Of a stretch of DNA of 64,000 bases, positions 62,569 to 64,000 are shown in pieces; the first letter of the stretch is position 1; each line of letters opens with the position of its first letter. Both the position numbers and the translations under genes were made by a program. The stretch is from Mesostigma viride (Eukaryota; Streptophyta; Mesostigmatophyceae; Mesostigmatales; Mesostigmataceae), in NCBI GenBank assembly GCA_009746045.1, contig RPFO01000667.1, positions 2,035,380 to 2,099,379 on the forward strand, read 5' to 3'. A model generated the notes under the pieces. The model saw only the letters and a list, made by a program, of their open reading frames with translations, had not been told where the DNA came from and did not search any database.

Positions 62569-64000
62569 TCAAGTGAGTGGGCTGGGCTTATCCTGGTCCG
62601 CGCCAGGGTCCCAGATCTTGTTTTGTTCATTTGCAACCATCCAGTAGCGTCGCACTATACCGGAGTTCCATAGGTAGATGAAGCGTGAGAGAACCCCAGC
62701 TTTGTCGAACGCTGTGCGCCTATTGAACACCACATCATTTCGCACCGTCTAGATTGTATATAACATGCATGTGCGGAGCCATATCCACGCTTGTTGTGCA
62801 AAGGTGAGCTCAAGGCCAGGGGTGCCAGTGATGCCAAAGATAATTGAGCGGGTAGACACCGGTATGATAGGCTCAGACGTCCAGGCTGCCCATAAACCAA
62901 TCAACCAGGTCCAAACTCCCTGGAGGTTACACCATAAAAATCGGTGTTCCACCGTTTCATTGGGGTTGGTACATAAACATGTAGCAGGGTGTTGAAATCG
63001 CCGGTGGAGGATCTCCCCGACCCCGATGGACCGGTGCATCAAGAGGTGTTGTACGTCAGTCGCGCGGCGGTCGATCAGCGGGTGGTCAGCGGCGAGAGTG
63101 ATGTTGCGGACCCAGGAGTGGCCAGGCCACTTAGTAGCGCCCCAACGTGTCCGTCCGGGGTGGAATTGATGGTTTTTATGCAAGAGCATTGTGTAGCCCC
63201 ACTCTGCCGTGTACTCGTAAAGGCCTTTTACAGTTCTGCTGTCACCCTGATTTAGCACCCAACCAAATTCCACTGGATCCAATGACAGCATGTCCAGGCG
63301 AGTTGATCCCACATGTAGCCAAATAATAGCAGCGTCGGGAAGGTTAGGTTTGGGTTGGTATACACATGATTGTTCAAGGGACCAAGGTATAATAACCCGA
63401 ATCCGGTGGCATAGCTGAGTGGGGAGGAACACAACTGCAGTTGTAAGTTGAGCCAGACAGCCGTTATGGCCGCTCAGCGGCGCCAGTAATTGAACGTGCA
63501 GGGTTCCATGGGGGAGTTCTGCGATCACCTTCCCCGAGCATGTTGCGGTCGTGCTGTATGGACAAAAGCAGCACCATTCACCAGCTTTATAGGGGGCACG
63601 GGGAGAAGTCATGAGTGTGTGCCAGCGGGGGGGTATGGCTTGTACTAGCGCGGCCCAGGCAGCATAGGTAGGCATGTTGGGGACCCAGGCAGCCAATTCG
63701 TTATATGTTAAGAGGCGGTAGCAGTCCCCGTGGAGAATAATATACAGGTGGAGAATAGTGGTTACAGGGTTGGGGGATGTTATGAAGCCTTCATAGGGGT
63801 TAGGGCCACTTAAGCATCCAAAGGGGCGATTAAGGGGGTTGAGGTATATATCATTAAAGAATAGGGGTTGGCGTGCAACTTCCTCACGTAGTGTGGGGAA
63901 TAGTAGGCGGTCGGGTTTAAGTGCCATAAAGCCTTGCCATACACGAGCCCAGTACCAAGGAAGACCTCTGGTGAGTTTGGGGGAGGGGAGGCGAGCAGTA
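62569..64000 (-). pseudogene. LINE reverse-transcriptase C-terminal half, one in-frame stop, runs off the window
   Basis: The minus strand is open from the window edge through TAG at 62749-62751 and on in the same frame to TGA at 62569-62571. It contains a zinc-binding RT tail: MHRSIGVGEILHRRFQ, then C-L-C, then NETVEHRFLWC and WTWLIGLW. This is the C-x-C, H, C layout of the zf-RVT domain behind plant-type LINE RTs. After the TAG the frame continues sensibly (TVRNDVVFNRRTAFDKAG, RRYWMVANEQNKIWD). TGG to TAG is a plausible single change. RT and endonuclease would lie beyond 64000. No frameshift in 1.4 kb suggests a fairly young copy. Confidence 0.8.

Overview
The window is eukaryotic nuclear DNA made almost entirely of transposable elements nested in one another. 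No prokaryotic operon, rRNA or functional tRNA gene was seen. The host is not certain. Ty3/gypsy elements with a C-terminal chromodomain, several LINE families with tetranucleotide tails, a tRNA-derived SINE, TTAA-flanked and MULE-type DNA transposon remnants, and roughly balanced base composition fit a repeat-rich plant or alga (green lineage favoured). That taxonomic call is inference.

Region 1 (1-19605). A decayed Ty3/gypsy element A (pol fragment, extra 3' ORF, 3' LTR at 18355-18937) carries a second Ty3/gypsy element B (6339-18283) in its 3' untranslated region. B has two 574-bp LTRs differing at one base that I could see and a 5-bp target duplication AGTAG. B is itself interrupted inside reverse transcriptase by a 5'-truncated LINE (10878-11338, 14-bp duplication) and by a TTAA-flanked piggyBac-like terminal-inverted-repeat element (11355-13611). 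B lacks the integrase core. An older LTR remnant (18938-19590) lies between A and the next element.

Region 2 (19606-31160). Element C is a complete, apparently intact Ty3/gypsy chromovirus: 686-bp LTRs identical by eye, 5-bp duplication CTTAT, primer site, a small ORF with an RNase H1/viroplasmin-type hybrid-binding domain, gag, pol in the -1 frame, and a 735-codon extra ORF after pol. That extra ORF is related to the 3' ORFs of A, B and a fourth copy E, and I do not recognise it from any named family. All four elements also carry a stem-loop just before the polypurine tract.

Region 3 (31166-34540). Mostly non-coding DNA with several fold-back sequences and a divergent pair of short ORFs (Y and X). 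A diverged, inverted copy of the same pair lies at 52.8-53.6 kb, so the two copies bracket the next transposon cluster.

Region 4 (34541-52195). LINE fragments of several families (called alpha, beta and gamma here) joined in opposite orientations at (TTAA)n tracts; a minus-strand LTR element D (41144-49249, identical 779-bp LTRs, duplication CACAT) with almost no surviving pol; and element E (3' ORF fragment plus an LTR that is C-like at its left and A-like at its right), whose LTR is broken by a beta LINE and a tRNA-derived SINE.

Region 5 (52196-64000). The second X/Y pair, a MULE-like transposase fragment with two in-frame stops, a mosaic of short LINE insertions nested with clean 11-13 bp target duplications, several copies of a short dispersed repeat, a mostly anonymous stretch with a few possible exons, and at the right edge the C-terminal half of another LINE reverse transcriptase on the minus strand.
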